41,120 bases of DNA, from assembly GCF_027922145.1 (NCBI RefSeq), contig NZ_BSFC01000027.1, forward strand, positions 1 through 41,120. The letters are read 5' to 3'. The notes under the pieces were generated by a model, which saw nothing but the letters and a program-made list of their open reading frames with translations, made no database searches and was not told where the DNA came from. This document shows positions 13,985 through 21,164 of the stretch, one piece after another. The stretch comes from Novosphingobium resinovorum. GTDB lineage: Bacteria > Pseudomonadota > Alphaproteobacteria > Sphingomonadales > Sphingomonadaceae. The position numbers and the translations under genes were made by a program. The first letter of the stretch is position 1, and every line of letters begins with the position of its first letter.

Positions 13985-16699
13985 ATGAGTGCCGACTGGA
14001 CCAGCGCGATCGACCGCGCCCGCGCCCATGCGCCGTTCCTTGCGAACGCGCTCGATCGCCTTCCCGCCGTGACGGAACTGCTGCAGGCCGGCAATGGTCA
14101 GGCCGCCCTCGCGCTGGCCCGCAAGGCAGGGGAGGGCGTCGCCGACACCGCCTCCGCCCTGCGCCGGGAGAAGCAGGCGCTCGGCCTCGCTCTCGCCATC
14201 GGCGACCTTGCGGGGGCCTTCCCGCTGCTGGAGGTGACCGGCGCCCTCTCCGCCTTCGCCGACCGGGCACTCGACACTGCGATCGTCGCCGGAATCCGCC
14301 GCCGCGTGCCGGACTACGACCCTGCCGAGCCAAAAGGCTTCTTCGCCCTCGCACTGGGCAAGCACGGCGCCGGGGAGCTGAACTACAGCTCCGACATCGA
14401 CCCGATCCTGCTGTTCGACCCGAAACTCCTGCCCCGCCGCGAGCGCGACGAGCCCGGCGAGGCCGCCCAGCGCGTCGCCCGCGCGGTCGTCGAGATCCTC
14501 TCGCACGTCGGACACGAAGGCTACGTCTTCCGCGTCGACCTGCGCCTGCGTCCGGCCTCCGAAGTCAGCCCGCTGGCGATCCCGGTCGAAGGCGCGCTGA
14601 GCCATTACGAATCCTCCGCCCTGACCTGGGAACGCGCCGCCTTCATCCGTGCCCGGTCCTGCGCCGGGGACGTCGCGGCGGGCGAGGCGTTCCTCGCCGC
14701 GATCCGCCCCTTCGTCTGGCGCCGCAGCCTCGACTTCGGCGCCATCGCCGAGATCGGCCGCCTGACCGCGCAGATTCGCGCCAGCACGCGCGGCTCCCCG
14801 CAAGTCGGCCCCGGTTTCGACCTCAAGAAAGGCCGCGGCGGCATCCGCGAGATCGAGTTCTACGCCCAGACCCACCAGCTGATCCACGGCGGCCGCCACC
14901 CGGCGCTGCGCCTGCGCGGCACCCGCGCGACGCTCGACGCGCTGGCCGAGGCGGGGCTGGTTCCGGCCGAGGAAGCGCGCCTGCTCGGCGAGCACTACGA
15001 CCGTCTGCGCACGATCGAGCATCGTCTGCAGATGCAGCACGACCAGCAGACCCACAGCCTGCCGAAAACCGCCGAGGGCATCGAGGCGGTTGCCCGGCTC
15101 GACGGCATGGCGAGCGGTCAGGCCCTGCTCGACGAACTCACCGCCATCACCGAGGCGGTGGGCGAGCGCTACGACACGCTGATCATGGCGAATACGCCCA
15201 CCGGCGCGGTCGCGGTGCCCGACCAGTCGACCATGCCCGAGGACCTCGAAGCACTGGGCTTCGCCGATCCCGCCGCCGTCGCCCAGCGCATCGAGGGCTG
15301 GCTCGGCGGCAAGGTCCGCGCCCTGCGTTCCGATGCCGCGCGGGCGGCGTTCGTCGCGATCGCCCCGGACCTCCTCGCCGCGCTTGCCGCCGCGCCCGAA
15401 CCCGATCGCGCGCTCGCCCGGTGGGAGCAGTTGCTCGGCAACCTGCCGAGCGCCATCAACCTGTTCAACCTGCTGCAGGCCCGCCCGGCGCTGATCGAGA
15501 TGCTGGCGCGCATTCTCGGCCTTGCCCCGCCGCTGGCCGATGCCCTCGCCCGCCGCGCCGACCTGCTCGACCCGCTGATCGACGCCAGCGCCTTCGACCT
15601 GCCCGGCAGCGTTGCGGAACTGGTCGCCGAACTGACGCGGTTCGAGGCGGGCGACGACTACGAACGCAAGCTCGACGCGGTGCGGCGCAAGGTGGGCGAA
15701 CTGCGCTTCAAGCTGGGCGTCCAGCTGATCGAGGGCGCGAACGATCCCATCGCCATCGGCCACGCCCTCGCCCGCATCGCCGAGGCCGCGCTGGTCGTCC
15801 TTACCGATGCCACCGCCGAGGAATTCGAGGGCACCCATGGGCATATCGCGCAGAGCGAGATGCTGATCCTCGGCCTCGGCCGCATGGGCGGCGGAGTGCT
15901 GACCCACGCCTCGGACCTCGACCTTGTATACTTGTTCAGCGGTGACTTCCGCCGCGAGTCGGACGGCCGCCGCCCGCTGGGCGCCACGCATTATTACAAC
16001 CGCCTGTCGCAGCGGGCGATCTCGGCGCTGTCGGTCGCGACCGCGCAAGGCGCATTGTTCGAGGTCGATACCCGCCTGCGCCCCTCCGGCGAGCAGGGGC
16101 CACCCGCAGCCAGCCTCGAAAGCTTCGAAACCTACCAGCGCGAGCAGGCGTGGACGTGGGAGCACATGGCGCTGTGCCGCGCCCGCCCGCTCTACGGCTC
16201 GCCCGAAGGCCGCGCGGCGCTGGCCGCAGTCGTGCACGCCGTCCTCACCGCCCCGCGCGATGCGGAAAAGCTGCGCGCCGACGTGCTGAACATGCGCGAG
16301 AAGATGGCCCGCCACAAGCCGCCGGGCGGCCCGCTCGACGTCAAACTGATGCGCGGCGGGCTGGTCGATCTGGAGTTCATCGTCCACTTCATCCAGCTGC
16401 GTGAACGCGGACCCGGCCTCGATCCCGATCTCGGCGAGGCGGTGCGCGGACTGGCCGCAGCGGGACTCGTCGATGCCGCGCTGGTCGAGGCGCACGACGC
16501 GCTTACCCGCCTGCTCGTCGCCGGACGGCTGCTGGCGCCCGATGCGCAAGTGCCTGGCCCTGCAGCGCGCTTGGCACTCGTGCGCGCATGCGGCTATGGG
16601 GACTGGGAAGCGCTCGAAACGGGCCTCGCAACGGCGCGCCGCCACATCGCGGACGCCTGGCGCGCGGCCTTCGACGAAACCCTGGAGATAGACGCATGA
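13985..16699 (+). CDS. glnE: Bifunctional glutamine synthetase adenylyltransferase/deadenylylase
   Basis: A 904-residue regulator of nitrogen assimilation that attaches AMP to, and removes it from, glutamine synthetase in response to PII and glutamine. Two nucleotidyltransferase domains are visible. The N-terminal (deadenylylase) site is GKHGAGELNYSSDID at residues 125-139, and the C-terminal (adenylylase) site is GLGRMGGGVLTHASDLDL near 629-646. Between them is KKGRGGIREIEFYAQTHQL near 282-300, conserved in GlnE. The length is slightly short of the E. coli 946 but normal for sphingomonads. I chose ATG 13985 because the longer frame begins in the repeat. Its stop overlaps the peroxiredoxin ATG. 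Confidence 0.96.
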   Translation: MSADWTSAIDRARAHAPFLANALDRLPAVTELLQAGNGQAALALARKAGEGVADTASALRREKQALGLALAIGDLAGAFPLLEVTGALSAFADRALDTAIVAGIRRRVPDYDPAEPKGFFALALGKHGAGELNYSSDIDPILLFDPKLLPRRERDEPGEAAQRVARAVVEILSHVGHEGYVFRVDLRLRPASEVSPLAIPVEGALSHYESSALTWERAAFIRARSCAGDVAAGEAFLAAIRPFVWRRSLDFGAIAEIGRLTAQIRASTRGSPQVGPGFDLKKGRGGIREIEFYAQTHQLIHGGRHPALRLRGTRATLDALAEAGLVPAEEARLLGEHYDRLRTIEHRLQMQHDQQTHSLPKTAEGIEAVARLDGMASGQALLDELTAITEAVGERYDTLIMANTPTGAVAVPDQSTMPEDLEALGFADPAAVAQRIEGWLGGKVRALRSDAARAAFVAIAPDLLAALAAAPEPDRALARWEQLLGNLPSAINLFNLLQARPALIEMLARILGLAPPLADALARRADLLDPLIDASAFDLPGSVAELVAELTRFEAGDDYERKLDAVRRKVGELRFKLGVQLIEGANDPIAIGHALARIAEAALVVLTDATAEEFEGTHGHIAQSEMLILGLGRMGGGVLTHASDLDLVYLFSGDFRRESDGRRPLGATHYYNRLSQRAISALSVATAQGALFEVDTRLRPSGEQGPPAASLESFETYQREQAWTWEHMALCRARPLYGSPEGRAALAAVVHAVLTAPRDAEKLRADVLNMREKMARHKPPGGPLDVKLMRGGLVDLEFIVHFIQLRERGPGLDPDLGEAVRGLAAAGLVDAALVEAHDALTRLLVAGRLLAPDAQVPGPAARLALVRACGYGDWEALETGLATARRHIADAWRAAFDETLEIDA

Positions 16700-17166
16700 C
16701 CCGCCCGCACATCGGCGACCCGTTCCCCGACATTGCCCTTGAAACGCCGGACGGCGGCAGCGTGAAAGCCTCCGACTTCGCCGGTCGCAAGCTGGTGGTG
16801 TTCTTCTACCCCAAGGACGCGACCCCCGGCTGCACCACCGAAAACATCGAGTTTTCCGCGCTGCAGGGCGAGTTCGAAGCGGCAAACACCGCCCTTCTCG
16901 GCGTCAGCAAGGACTCGGCGAAGAAGCACCAGAACTTCATCGCCAAGCACGACCTCAAGGCCCCGCTCGCGACCGATGCGGAGGAGAACGGTCTCTCCGA
17001 CGCGCTCGGCATCTGGACCGAGAAGCAGAACTATGGCCGCACCTACATGGGCATGGTCCGCACCACGTATCTGATCGGAGCGGACGGCAAGATCGCGCAA
17101 GTCTGGGACAAGGTGAAGGTCAAGGACCACGCCGCCAAGGTGCTGGAAGCCGCAAAGGCGCTGTAA
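16696..17166 (+). CDS. Bcp/PrxQ-family peroxiredoxin lacking the usual resolving Cys
   Basis: A 156-residue thiol peroxidase that reduces H2O2 or organic hydroperoxides in the cytoplasm. The peroxidatic Cys46 lies in FFYPKDATPGCTTEN (residues 36-50), the canonical BCP motif, and the conserved Arg of the active site is in GMVRTTYLIG near 117. In E. coli BCP a resolving Cys sits five residues after the peroxidatic one; here that position is Ile/Glu and no other Cys is present, so this should be a 1-Cys enzyme needing an external thiol. It is translationally coupled to glnE (ATGA overlap). Confidence 0.92.
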   Translation: MTRPHIGDPFPDIALETPDGGSVKASDFAGRKLVVFFYPKDATPGCTTENIEFSALQGEFEAANTALLGVSKDSAKKHQNFIAKHDLKAPLATDAEENGLSDALGIWTEKQNYGRTYMGMVRTTYLIGADGKIAQVWDKVKVKDHAAKVLEAAKAL

Positions 17167-17175
17167 CTCACTCCT

Positions 17176-17252
17176 CGTCATTGCGAGCGCAGCGAAGCAG
17201 TCCAGAGCAGTCTCAAGCCGCCCTGGATTGCTTCGCTGCGCTCGCAATGACG
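17176..17252. repeat. Long palindromic repeat (TCATTGCGAGCGCAGCGAAG family), copy 2
   Basis: Left arm 17176-17205, right arm 17221-17252. It matches the copy at 9195-9271 except for a few changes in the left arm and loop. It lies between the peroxiredoxin and the DUF455 gene, both on the plus strand, and ends about 18 bp upstream of the DUF455 ATG. Confidence 0.85.
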
Positions 17253-17270
17253 AAACTTGGGAGAACTGCA

Positions 17271-18059
17271 ATGCAGACCACCATCGCCGCCGCCATCCGT
17301 GCCGCCCTGCTCGAATGCGACCCGCACGCCAAGGTGATGGCGACGCGCAAGGTCGCGCGCGACTGGCGGCTCGGGAGGCTCGCCTTCGCGTTCGACGCCG
17401 CCATGCCCGAGACCCCCGGCCGTCCGGACTCGCCCGAACTGCTGCCGCCCGGCAAGATGCCCCGGCGCAAGGGAGGGGGCGAACGGGGCCGCATCGCCCT
17501 GTGGCACGCGCTCGCGCATATCGAGTTCGTGGCGATCGATCTCGCGCTCGATATGGCCGGGCGGTTCGGGCAATCGATGGGGCGGCAGTTCGTGTCCGAC
17601 TTTCTCAAGGTCGCAGCGGACGAGGCCATGCATTTTTCCCTGATCGACAGGCATTTGCGCACGCAAGGCAGCCACTACGGCGCCCTGCCCGCCCATGACG
17701 GACTGTGGAGCGCCGCGCACGAGACGCGGGGCGATGTCGGCGGTCGCCTCGCCGTCGTGCCGATGGTGCTGGAAGCCCGCGCGCTGGACGTCACGCCCAC
17801 GGCGATCGAGCGGGTCCGCACGATGGGCGACGAACGCGGCGCATGCATCCTCGAACGCATCCTTGACGACGAAATCGCCCACGTTCGATTCGGCGCAAAT
17901 CATTTCGCCAACCACGCTGAACGGTTGGGCGAGGACCCGGGAGAGCTGTGGAAATCCTTGGTTTTTCGTTACTTTCACGGGTCGGTTAAACCGCCGTTCA
18001 ACGACTCGGCGCGGCTCGCTGCCGGTTTGTCGCGCGATCTGTATACCGCGCTTGCCTGA
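17271..18059 (+). CDS. DUF455 ferritin-like di-iron protein
   Basis: A 262-residue protein of the DUF455 family (ferritin-like, distantly related to MiaE-type diiron proteins). Helices carry the expected carboxylate/His iron ligands: LAHIEFVAIDLALD near residue 81, AADEAMHFSLIDRHL near 115-129, EARALDVTP near 163, and LDDEIAHVRFG near 197. The reaction is unknown; an oxygen-activating diiron centre is inferred from the ligand pattern. The start is ATG 17271 with GGGAGA about 9 nt upstream; the longer frame from 17181 reads through the palindromic repeat and is rejected. Confidence 0.85.
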   Translation: MQTTIAAAIRAALLECDPHAKVMATRKVARDWRLGRLAFAFDAAMPETPGRPDSPELLPPGKMPRRKGGGERGRIALWHALAHIEFVAIDLALDMAGRFGQSMGRQFVSDFLKVAADEAMHFSLIDRHLRTQGSHYGALPAHDGLWSAAHETRGDVGGRLAVVPMVLEARALDVTPTAIERVRTMGDERGACILERILDDEIAHVRFGANHFANHAERLGEDPGELWKSLVFRYFHGSVKPPFNDSARLAAGLSRDLYTALA

Positions 18060-18201
18060 GCCAAAACTAACGGCATAAGTCACACTCACGAGACGGCGGG
18101 GGGTTCCGACGATCTCCATACTCCTTGGCGCGACCGGTTTCGGCGTGCTCAAAATAGCGTCGCTTTCCTCGGAATGACGGCGGATAAGCAAGGTATTGCG
18201 A

Positions 18202-18891
18202 GTGGTCGTAACGAAATTTTTCGCCAAGTTCCGCGCAGTGACCGGCGTTTTCGTCGCAGCGGGACTGTCCATTGCAGCGCAACCTGCAATGGCCAACAGC
18301 AGCGCTGCCGCTGCCGACATTTCCTCCACCCTGCGCACCAGCCAGGCCGCGAACCAGTCGGTCACCGGCGGTGAGGACGAGCAGTTCAGCCAGCTGTTCA
18401 GCTCCTGGCAGAACTATGAGGAAACCGGCCTTGCCGCCGCCAAGCCCAAGGCAGCCGTCGGCGGCATCGCCACCGTCGCCATCCCCTCGCGCAACCCCCT
18501 CGCTCAAGAGCGCATGACCAGCACCTTCGGCATGCGCGAACACCCCATTCTCGGCGGTCGCCGCGCCCACAAGGGCGTCGATCTCGCCGCTCCCACCGGC
18601 ACCCCGGTCTACGCCACCGCAGACGGCACCGTCAGCCGCGCCTCGTGGTTCAGCGGCTACGGCCTGTTCATCTCGCTCGAGCACGGCGGCGAGATGCAGA
18701 CCCGCTACGGCCACATGTCGCGCCTGAACGTTGCGGAAGGCCAGCGCGTCCACAAGGGCGACATCATCGGTTACGTCGGTTCCACCGGCAACTCGACCGG
18801 CCCGCACCTCCACTACGAAGTGCGCGTCGACGGCGAGGCCGTGAACCCGGTCCCCTACATGCAGCAGCCGAGCCTTGCTTCGGCCAACTGA
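18202..18891 (+). CDS. Exported M23 (LytM) family peptidoglycan endopeptidase
   Basis: A 229-residue protein with a signal peptide (hydrophobic core AVTGVFVAAGLSIAA, cleavage likely after QPAMA). A short linker and a C-terminal LytM domain from about residue 105 follow. Zinc ligands are visible in RRAHKGVDLAAP (His, Asp) and in GPHLHYEV (His-x-His), with the GHMSR segment between them. It should cut peptide cross-links of peptidoglycan, or act as a septal amidase activator if degenerate; all ligands are present, so it is probably active. I chose GTG 18202 (AAGG about 8 nt upstream); TTG 18196 is an alternative. Confidence 0.88.
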   Translation: MVVTKFFAKFRAVTGVFVAAGLSIAAQPAMANSSAAAADISSTLRTSQAANQSVTGGEDEQFSQLFSSWQNYEETGLAAAKPKAAVGGIATVAIPSRNPLAQERMTSTFGMREHPILGGRRAHKGVDLAAPTGTPVYATADGTVSRASWFSGYGLFISLEHGGEMQTRYGHMSRLNVAEGQRVHKGDIIGYVGSTGNSTGPHLHYEVRVDGEAVNPVPYMQQPSLASAN

Positions 18892-18919
18892 CCAGCGTTT
18901 TCCTGTTGAGAGGAGGAAG

Positions 18920-18948
18920 AGGCGGCTCACAAGGCCGCCTTTTCTTTT
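18920..18948 (+). terminator. Intrinsic terminator of the M23 peptidase gene
   Basis: AGGCGGC (18920-18926) pairs with GCCGCCT (18934-18940), followed by TTTCTTTT. It lies 29 bp after the stop codon. Confidence 0.85.
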
Positions 18949-18969
18949 GCCTGTGTTCCGCGATGCGCC

Positions 18970-19009
18970 AAAAAAAAGGGGGCAGCCCGTCACGAGGGTG
19001 GGCCGCCCC
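18970..19009 (-). terminator. Strong minus-strand intrinsic terminator with U8 tail
   Basis: GGGGCGGCCC and GGGCTGCCCC (minus strand) pair over 10 bp with an 11-nt loop, followed by eight T residues. There is no annotated minus-strand gene immediately upstream; the nearest, hemN, ends 450 bp away on the far side of the PilZ gene. Confidence 0.85.
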
Positions 19010-19081
19010 TTGAAGTTGGGGAGAAGCGGTTACCGCACCGGGGCTCCGCCGGAGCGGAAGGGGTTGGTGCGGTGGACCGGC
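18970..19081 (-). ncRNA. Candidate FNR-controlled small RNA
   Basis: Minus-strand stretch of about 112 nt that ends in a strong intrinsic terminator: a 10-bp stem with one G-U pair between 19000-19009 and 18979-18988, then eight U (18970-18977). The 5' part forms an 8-bp stem ACCGCACC/GGTGCGGT (19066-19073 with 19032-19039) that encloses a GCTCC/GGAGC hairpin. Between the two domains is an unpaired CTTCTCCCC (19018-19026), an anti-Shine-Dalgarno-type word. An FNR-type box is centred at 19122.5; a start 41.5 nt downstream would be 19081, with GCGAAGAC as a weak -10. No conserved protein is encoded here. The product is inferred. Confidence 0.55.
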
Positions 19082-19115
19082 AAGACGGTCTTCGCACTGG
19101 CGGCCGCGTCTCGCA

Positions 19116-19129
19116 TTGATCGCGGTCAA
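19116..19129. promoter_or_regulatory. FNR/FixK-type box
   Basis: TTGATCGCGGTCAA matches TTGAT-N4-ATCAA in 9 of 10 positions. On the minus strand it reads TTGAC-CGCG-ATCAA, the same half-sites as the box upstream of ccoN. It is correctly placed (-41.5) for the candidate small RNA ending at 18970; on the plus strand it lies 53 bp before the PilZ start codon. Confidence 0.65.
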
Positions 19130-19181
19130 ATACGCCAGAACCCGCTGAAGTTCTTCTGCGCGCCGCCGTTCTTGGCCTGAA

Positions 19182-19454
19182 ATGGACACGTCCCGCTTCC
19201 GGCCCACCCCGATCCTGCGCGAGCGCCGCCGCAGGCGCTGCACGCGCTTTGCGCTGACCGATTCGCGCGGAGGGGAAATTGCCGTGATCGTACGCGACAT
19301 ATCCTCGCGCGGGCTCAGTGCCGCTGCGGCGGGGGAGCCGCCCCGCCTCAACGAAGTGGTGCGCGCCACGCTGGAGGACGGCCGCGAGGTCTGGGGCCTC
19401 GTGCGCTGGCGCGAGGGCAACCTTTTCGGGGTGGAGTTCGATACGCGGGGGTGA
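19182..19454 (+). CDS. PilZ-domain protein (c-di-GMP binding)
   Basis: A 90-residue single-domain protein. The Arg-rich entry segment RERRRRRCTRF (residues 12-22) and VRDISSRGLSA near 38-48, with the D-x-S-x-x-G motif, form the two halves of a PilZ c-di-GMP site. VWGLVRWREGNLFGVEFD follows as the end of the barrel. It is probably a cytoplasmic c-di-GMP receptor; the output is unknown. The ribosome-binding site is weak. It ends 3 bp from the end of the convergent hemN gene. An FNR-type box lies upstream, so oxygen control of this gene is possible but less well placed than for the minus-strand small RNA. Confidence 0.85.
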   Translation: MDTSRFRPTPILRERRRRRCTRFALTDSRGGEIAVIVRDISSRGLSAAAAGEPPRLNEVVRATLEDGREVWGLVRWREGNLFGVEFDTRG

Positions 19455-19457
19455 CGC

Positions 19458-20771
19458 TCACACCGCCGAACTGAAGCGCCGCAGCGAATCCTTGCGATAC
19501 GGGTCGAACCGCGCCGCGATCGAGCGCGCGTAAGGCAGTCCGCCCGGCAGCACGACGAGGTCGCCGCCATCGGTCTCGCACAATCCGGCATCGAGGTAGG
19601 GGCGCAGCAGCGGCCCGGCCTCCTGCCACAAGTCCGCCGCCACAGGCGCGCGGCCCTGGCACAGCAGCGCCTCTATCACCGCGCCGCGCCGCTGGTCCTC
19701 GGCGCTCCGGACGATCCCGCGCGTCGCGGTCAGGCGGTCCTGCGAGAGCATCATGCGATAGCGCCCGGTGTTCTTCTCGTTCTGGACGAGCAGGTCCGGG
19801 AAGCCGCCGATCGCAGAGGCGCCCAGCCCCAGCAGGACCGGCGCCTGATCGTCGGTGAAGCCCTGAAAGTTGCGCCGAAGGTGTCCGGTCAGCGTCGCCT
19901 GCGCCAGCGGATCGCCGGGCAGCGCGAAATGGTCGAAGCCCACCGCGACATAGCCCCGGTCCAGCAGGAAGGCGTGCCCGTAAGCCGCCATGGCGAAGCG
20001 CGCCTCGGCACCGGGCAGTTCGCTCGCATCGATCTTGCGCTGGCGGGGGATCAGGTGCGGAACGTGGGCATAGCCGAACAGCGCGATGCGATCGGCGCCG
20101 AGCGCGACGGCGCGCTCCAGCGAATCCTTCAGGTGCGCCATGGTCTGGCCGGGCAGCCCGTACATCAGATCGAAGTTCAGCGAACCCACGCCCGCGCCGC
20201 GCAGCATGGCGACGGCCTGCTCGATCATCGCCGTCGGCTGAACCCGGCCGATCGCCCGCTGCAACGGCTCCGCAAAGGTCTGCACGCCGAGGCTGGCGCG
20301 CGCGATCCCGACCGAGGCGATCACCCCCGCCCACCCGGGGCCAAGGGTGCGCGGGTCCAGTTCGATCGAAGTGACCGGGTGCGAGGTCTCGAACTGCAGC
20401 GTCAGCGCATCGACCAGCCGCACGAAGTCGATCGGCGAAATGCCGTTGGGACTGCCGCCGCCGAAAGCGATACGCGTGACCCGCGCGCCTGTGGGAAGGC
20501 GTTCGGCGACGAGATCAATCTCGCGGTGAAGCGCGTCGAGGTAGCTGGCTACCCTGTCCCGCCGGTTGGCGACGCTGGTGTTGCAGCCGCAATACCAGCA
20601 GATCTTCTCGCAGAACGGGATGTGGACATAGAGCGATACCTCGCCCTGCGTGCGCTCCAGCGCCTCCTCGTATTGGCCCGCGCCTATCCCGCCAGCGAAC
20701 TCGGCGGCGGTGGGGAAGCTGGTGTAGCGCGGCACGGGAATCGCCAGCAGTTCGGGGTGATAGGTCCACAT
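19458..20771 (-). CDS. hemN: Oxygen-independent coproporphyrinogen III dehydrogenase
   Basis: A 437-residue radical SAM enzyme that oxidatively decarboxylates coproporphyrinogen III to protoporphyrinogen IX without oxygen. The HemN-type cluster motif is C54-x3-C58-x2-C61-x-C63 in YVHIPFCEKICWYCGCNTS (residues 48-66), with FGGGSPNGIS near 100 and the GLPGQTM segment near 206. The PRYTSFPTA start (residues 14-22) is typical of HemN rather than HemW. It is the last gene of the cbb3 locus, which suits heme supply under low oxygen. A partial FNR-type box is centred about 41 bp upstream. Confidence 0.95.
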   Translation of the reverse strand: MWTYHPELLAIPVPRYTSFPTAAEFAGGIGAGQYEEALERTQGEVSLYVHIPFCEKICWYCGCNTSVANRRDRVASYLDALHREIDLVAERLPTGARVTRIAFGGGSPNGISPIDFVRLVDALTLQFETSHPVTSIELDPRTLGPGWAGVIASVGIARASLGVQTFAEPLQRAIGRVQPTAMIEQAVAMLRGAGVGSLNFDLMYGLPGQTMAHLKDSLERAVALGADRIALFGYAHVPHLIPRQRKIDASELPGAEARFAMAAYGHAFLLDRGYVAVGFDHFALPGDPLAQATLTGHLRRNFQGFTDDQAPVLLGLGASAIGGFPDLLVQNEKNTGRYRMMLSQDRLTATRGIVRSAEDQRRGAVIEALLCQGRAPVAADLWQEAGPLLRPYLDAGLCETDGGDLVVLPGGLPYARSIAARFDPYRKDSLRRFSSAV

Positions 20772-20802
20772 GGCCGCAACTTTGCCTTATCCCTCAGCGC
20801 CG

Positions 20803-21021
20803 TCATTGCGATCGATCAAGCCGCTTGCGTTTGGAATCGGAATGGCAGCCCTTGGCGCAACATGGCCCCTGCGGCGGTCCCGGAGGTGCGGGGACCGGCA
20901 CGCTCACCGCACCGCCATTGCAGGTCATGGCGACAAACTCACGCGCCTCGACCTGCAGCGGGCCGACCATCGCCGGGACCAGCGCCAGCGTGCCGAACAG
21001 GGCGATCAGGCGCCGCGTCAT
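20803..21021 (-). CDS. Small exported Cys-containing protein of the cco locus
   Basis: A 72-residue product with a signal peptide (RRLIALFGTLALVPAMVG) and a mature part that holds four Cys: one in VAMTCNGG and three in GPCCAKGCHSD near the C-terminus, followed by a Lys/Arg-rich tail. Its ATG overlaps the ccoS stop (ATGA), placing it inside the ccoGHIS operon just before hemN. The Cys cluster could bind copper or iron in the periplasm; that is only inferred from location. No family recognised. Confidence 0.75.
   Translation of the reverse strand: MTRRLIALFGTLALVPAMVGPLQVEAREFVAMTCNGGAVSVPVPAPPGPPQGPCCAKGCHSDSKRKRLDRSQ
20806..20819 (-). promoter_or_regulatory. hemN: Degenerate FNR-type box upstream of hemN
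   Basis: TTGCGATCGATCAA matches TTGAT-N4-ATCAA at 8 of 10 positions. It is centred 41 bp upstream of the hemN start and overlaps the 3' end of the preceding small gene. GATAAG at 20786-20791 (minus strand) could serve as a -10. It would give hemN its own oxygen-controlled promoter inside the operon. Confidence 0.4.
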
Positions 21022-21164
21022 GGCGCATCCTCGTCGATCAGGATGCGGTTGGCGGCGCCGTCCATATCCTCGTACTGGCCCGAGCGCATCGTCCAGAAGA
21101 ACGTGCCCAGCGCGCAGAGCCCCATCGCCAGCGACAGCGGGATCATGAAGCCGAGAATCGTCAT
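21018..21164 (-). CDS. ccoS: cbb3 oxidase maturation protein CcoS
   Basis: A 48-residue single-TM protein. The first residues MTILGFMIPLSLAMGLCALGTFFW form the membrane helix, and MRSGQYEDMDGAANRIL matches the conserved W-[AST]-[LVM]-[KR]-[SN]-GQF[DE]D-x2-G-[DA]-[AS]-x2-[IP] tail of CcoS. CcoS is needed for heme and copper insertion into the catalytic subunit of cbb3 oxidase. It overlaps ccoI upstream (ATGA) and the small Cys protein downstream (ATGA). Confidence 0.93.
   Translation of the reverse strand: MTILGFMIPLSLAMGLCALGTFFWTMRSGQYEDMDGAANRILIDEDAP

Noticed and set aside
13940..16885. 981-residue open frame on the minus strand
   Set aside because: It is the antisense shadow of glnE, whose plus-strand frame carries both nucleotidyltransferase motifs; the minus product is Arg/Ala/Gly-rich without family likeness.
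19030..19116. 28-codon minus-strand frame (MRDAAASAKTVLPVHRTNPF...)
   Set aside because: Its ATG lies directly at the FNR-type box, it has no ribosome-binding site, and the stop falls inside the stem of the predicted RNA. I prefer a non-coding RNA, but conservation analysis could reverse this.
18875..19180. 101-residue plus-strand frame between the M23 gene and the PilZ gene
   Set aside because: It runs through the M23 terminator and the minus-strand terminator, and has a basic, unstructured product.
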